Source: Candidatus Methylomirabilota bacterium
GTDB lineage: Bacteria; Methylomirabilota; Methylomirabilia; Rokubacteriales; CSP1-6
Assembly: GCA_035315345.1 (NCBI GenBank)
Contig: DATFYA010000205.1
Coordinates: 1 to 64,000 of the forward strand
Reading direction: 5' to 3'
DNA: 64,000 nt
The position numbers and the translations under genes are program-made. Each line of letters starts with the position of its first letter. The first letter of the stretch is position 1. Under the pieces are notes generated by a model that saw nothing but the letters and a program-made list of their open reading frames with translations, ran no database searches and was not told the origin of the DNA. Shown piece by piece: positions 63,332 to 64,000 of the stretch.

Positions 63332-64000
63332 ATGATCGTCGGCATCCGGGGCGTGGTGAAGCGGTTCGGCGCCGTCACCGCGGTGAACGCGGTGGACCTC
63401 ACGGTGGCGGACGGCGAGCTGTTCACCCTGCTGGGCCCGTCGGGCTGCGGCAAGACCACGCTGCTGCGCCTGCTCGCCGGCTTCGACCAGCCGGACGCGG
63501 GCACCATCCGCTTCGGCGACCGCGTGGTCAACGGCCTGCCGCCGTACGAGCGGGGCATCGGCATGGTGTTCCAGAACTATGCGCTCTGGCCGCACATGAC
63601 GGTGGCCGACAACGTCTGCTACGGGCTGCGGCTGCGCCGGCTGCCCGGCGAGGAAGTCGCGCGGCGGCTGCACGAAGGGCTCCGCAAGGTCAACCTGGTG
63701 GGCTTCGAAGCCCGCTATCCCGGCCAGCTGTCCGGCGGCCAGCAGCAGCGGGTGGCCCTCGCGCGCGCCCTCGTGCTGAATCCCGACATCCTGCTGCTCG
63801 ACGAGCCGCTGTCGAATCTGGACGCCAAGATCCGCATCCAGGTGCGGGCGGAGATCCGCCGGCTCCAGCAGGATCTGCGGATCACCACGGTCTACGTGAC
63901 CCACGACCAGGAGGAAGCGCTCTCCCTCTCCGATCGGGTCGCGGTGATGCGCGACGGCCACGTGCTGCAGGTGGGCCGGCCCCGGGAGCTGTACGAGCGG
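63332..64000 (+). CDS. ABC transporter ATPase (CUT1/FbpC/UgpC-like), runs off the window
   Basis: The first 223 residues of an importer ATPase; no stop is reached. It has Walker A LLGPSGCGKTTLLR, Q loop MVFQNYALWPHMT, signature LSGGQQQRVALARA, Walker B ILLLDEPLSNLDAK and switch His in VYVTHDQEEALS, so it is complete up to the C-terminal regulatory (TOBE) domain. PotA, FbpC and UgpC types share these features. It should serve the preceding binding protein, and since no ugpC is found with ugpBAE it could also energise that system. Confidence 0.93.
   Translation, partial: MIVGIRGVVKRFGAVTAVNAVDLTVADGELFTLLGPSGCGKTTLLRLLAGFDQPDAGTIRFGDRVVNGLPPYERGIGMVFQNYALWPHMTVADNVCYGLRLRRLPGEEVARRLHEGLRKVNLVGFEARYPGQLSGGQQQRVALARALVLNPDILLLDEPLSNLDAKIRIQVRAEIRRLQQDLRITTVYVTHDQEEALSLSDRVAVMRDGHVLQVGRPRELYER

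Overview
The window is about 64 kb of very GC-rich bacterial DNA (a 60-base stretch counted by hand near 46.3 kb is about 78% G+C). Coding density is high, GTG starts are frequent, and 4-base ATGA/GTGA/TTGA stop-start overlaps are common. The content fits a free-living soil or groundwater heterotroph: orphan TRAP and ABC solute receptors, many flavin monooxygenases, a molybdenum hydroxylase subunit, luciferase-like monooxygenases and SCP-X-type thiolases. A Candidatus Rokubacteria/Methylomirabilota-like or deep proteobacterial genome is my inference; no rRNA or marker gene is present to settle it. I saw no tRNA, rRNA, CRISPR array or intact insertion sequence.

Layout. 0-2.7 kb: the end of an acyl-CoA synthetase gene, a MarC membrane protein, two hypothetical genes, and a zone of gene remnants. 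2.7-4.4 kb: an AT-richer, tightly coupled three-gene cassette (alpha/beta hydrolase with a GAF-like tail, a small protein, cytidine deaminase) that looks acquired. 4.5-5.3 kb: two small hypothetical genes. 5.4-15.0 kb: a cell-surface glycan region with an FAD oxidoreductase, three large polytopic glycosyltransferase-like proteins, two family 2 glycosyltransferases, and a decayed duplicate of the 3' end of the oxidoreductase gene. 15.3-16.7 kb: an HMG-CoA-synthase-like/DUF35 fusion. 16.9-25.2 kb: a six-gene run of three solute-binding proteins (two TRAP type, one ABC type) followed without any transporter by a Cache-HAMP-3xGAF histidine kinase, a DivK-like receiver and a receiver-nucleotide cyclase. 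25.3-26.5 kb: an SCP-X-like thiolase.

26.5-40.3 kb: a small membrane protein, a sensor histidine kinase lacking its ATPase domain, and an oxidative catabolism block: xanthine-dehydrogenase-family large subunit, HpaB-type hydroxylase, Baeyer-Villiger monooxygenase, acyl-CoA-dehydrogenase-like protein, HxlR regulator, and an operon of aromatic-ring-type FAD monooxygenase, luciferase-like oxidoreductase and N-acyl-D-amino-acid deacylase. 40.4-45.3 kb: a lipoprotein, a coupled gamma-carbonic anhydrase/pyrrolidone-carboxylate peptidase pair, and a type III polyketide synthase-methyltransferase-flavoprotein operon resembling phenolic-lipid/quinone loci. 45.3-52.2 kb: an M23 peptidase, a small membrane protein and the proton-pumping complex I subunits nuoL-nuoM-nuoN. 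52.2-64 kb: glycerol phosphate metabolism (HAD phosphatase, GlpD, UgpB-UgpA-UgpE, glycerophosphodiesterase, GlpK) interrupted by a divergent peptide-type binding protein and followed by a second binding protein and a CUT1-like ATPase that runs off the window.

Regulatory signals recur. Several unit-first genes have TTGCCG/TTGCGG/TTGACA-like -35 boxes 17-18 bases from TAnnnT -10 boxes, and some -10 boxes lie only 6-9 bases before the start codon, which suggests leaderless transcripts. A palindromic repeat with a CCCTCTCCCC/GGGGAGAGGG core appears three times at gene ends or starts.
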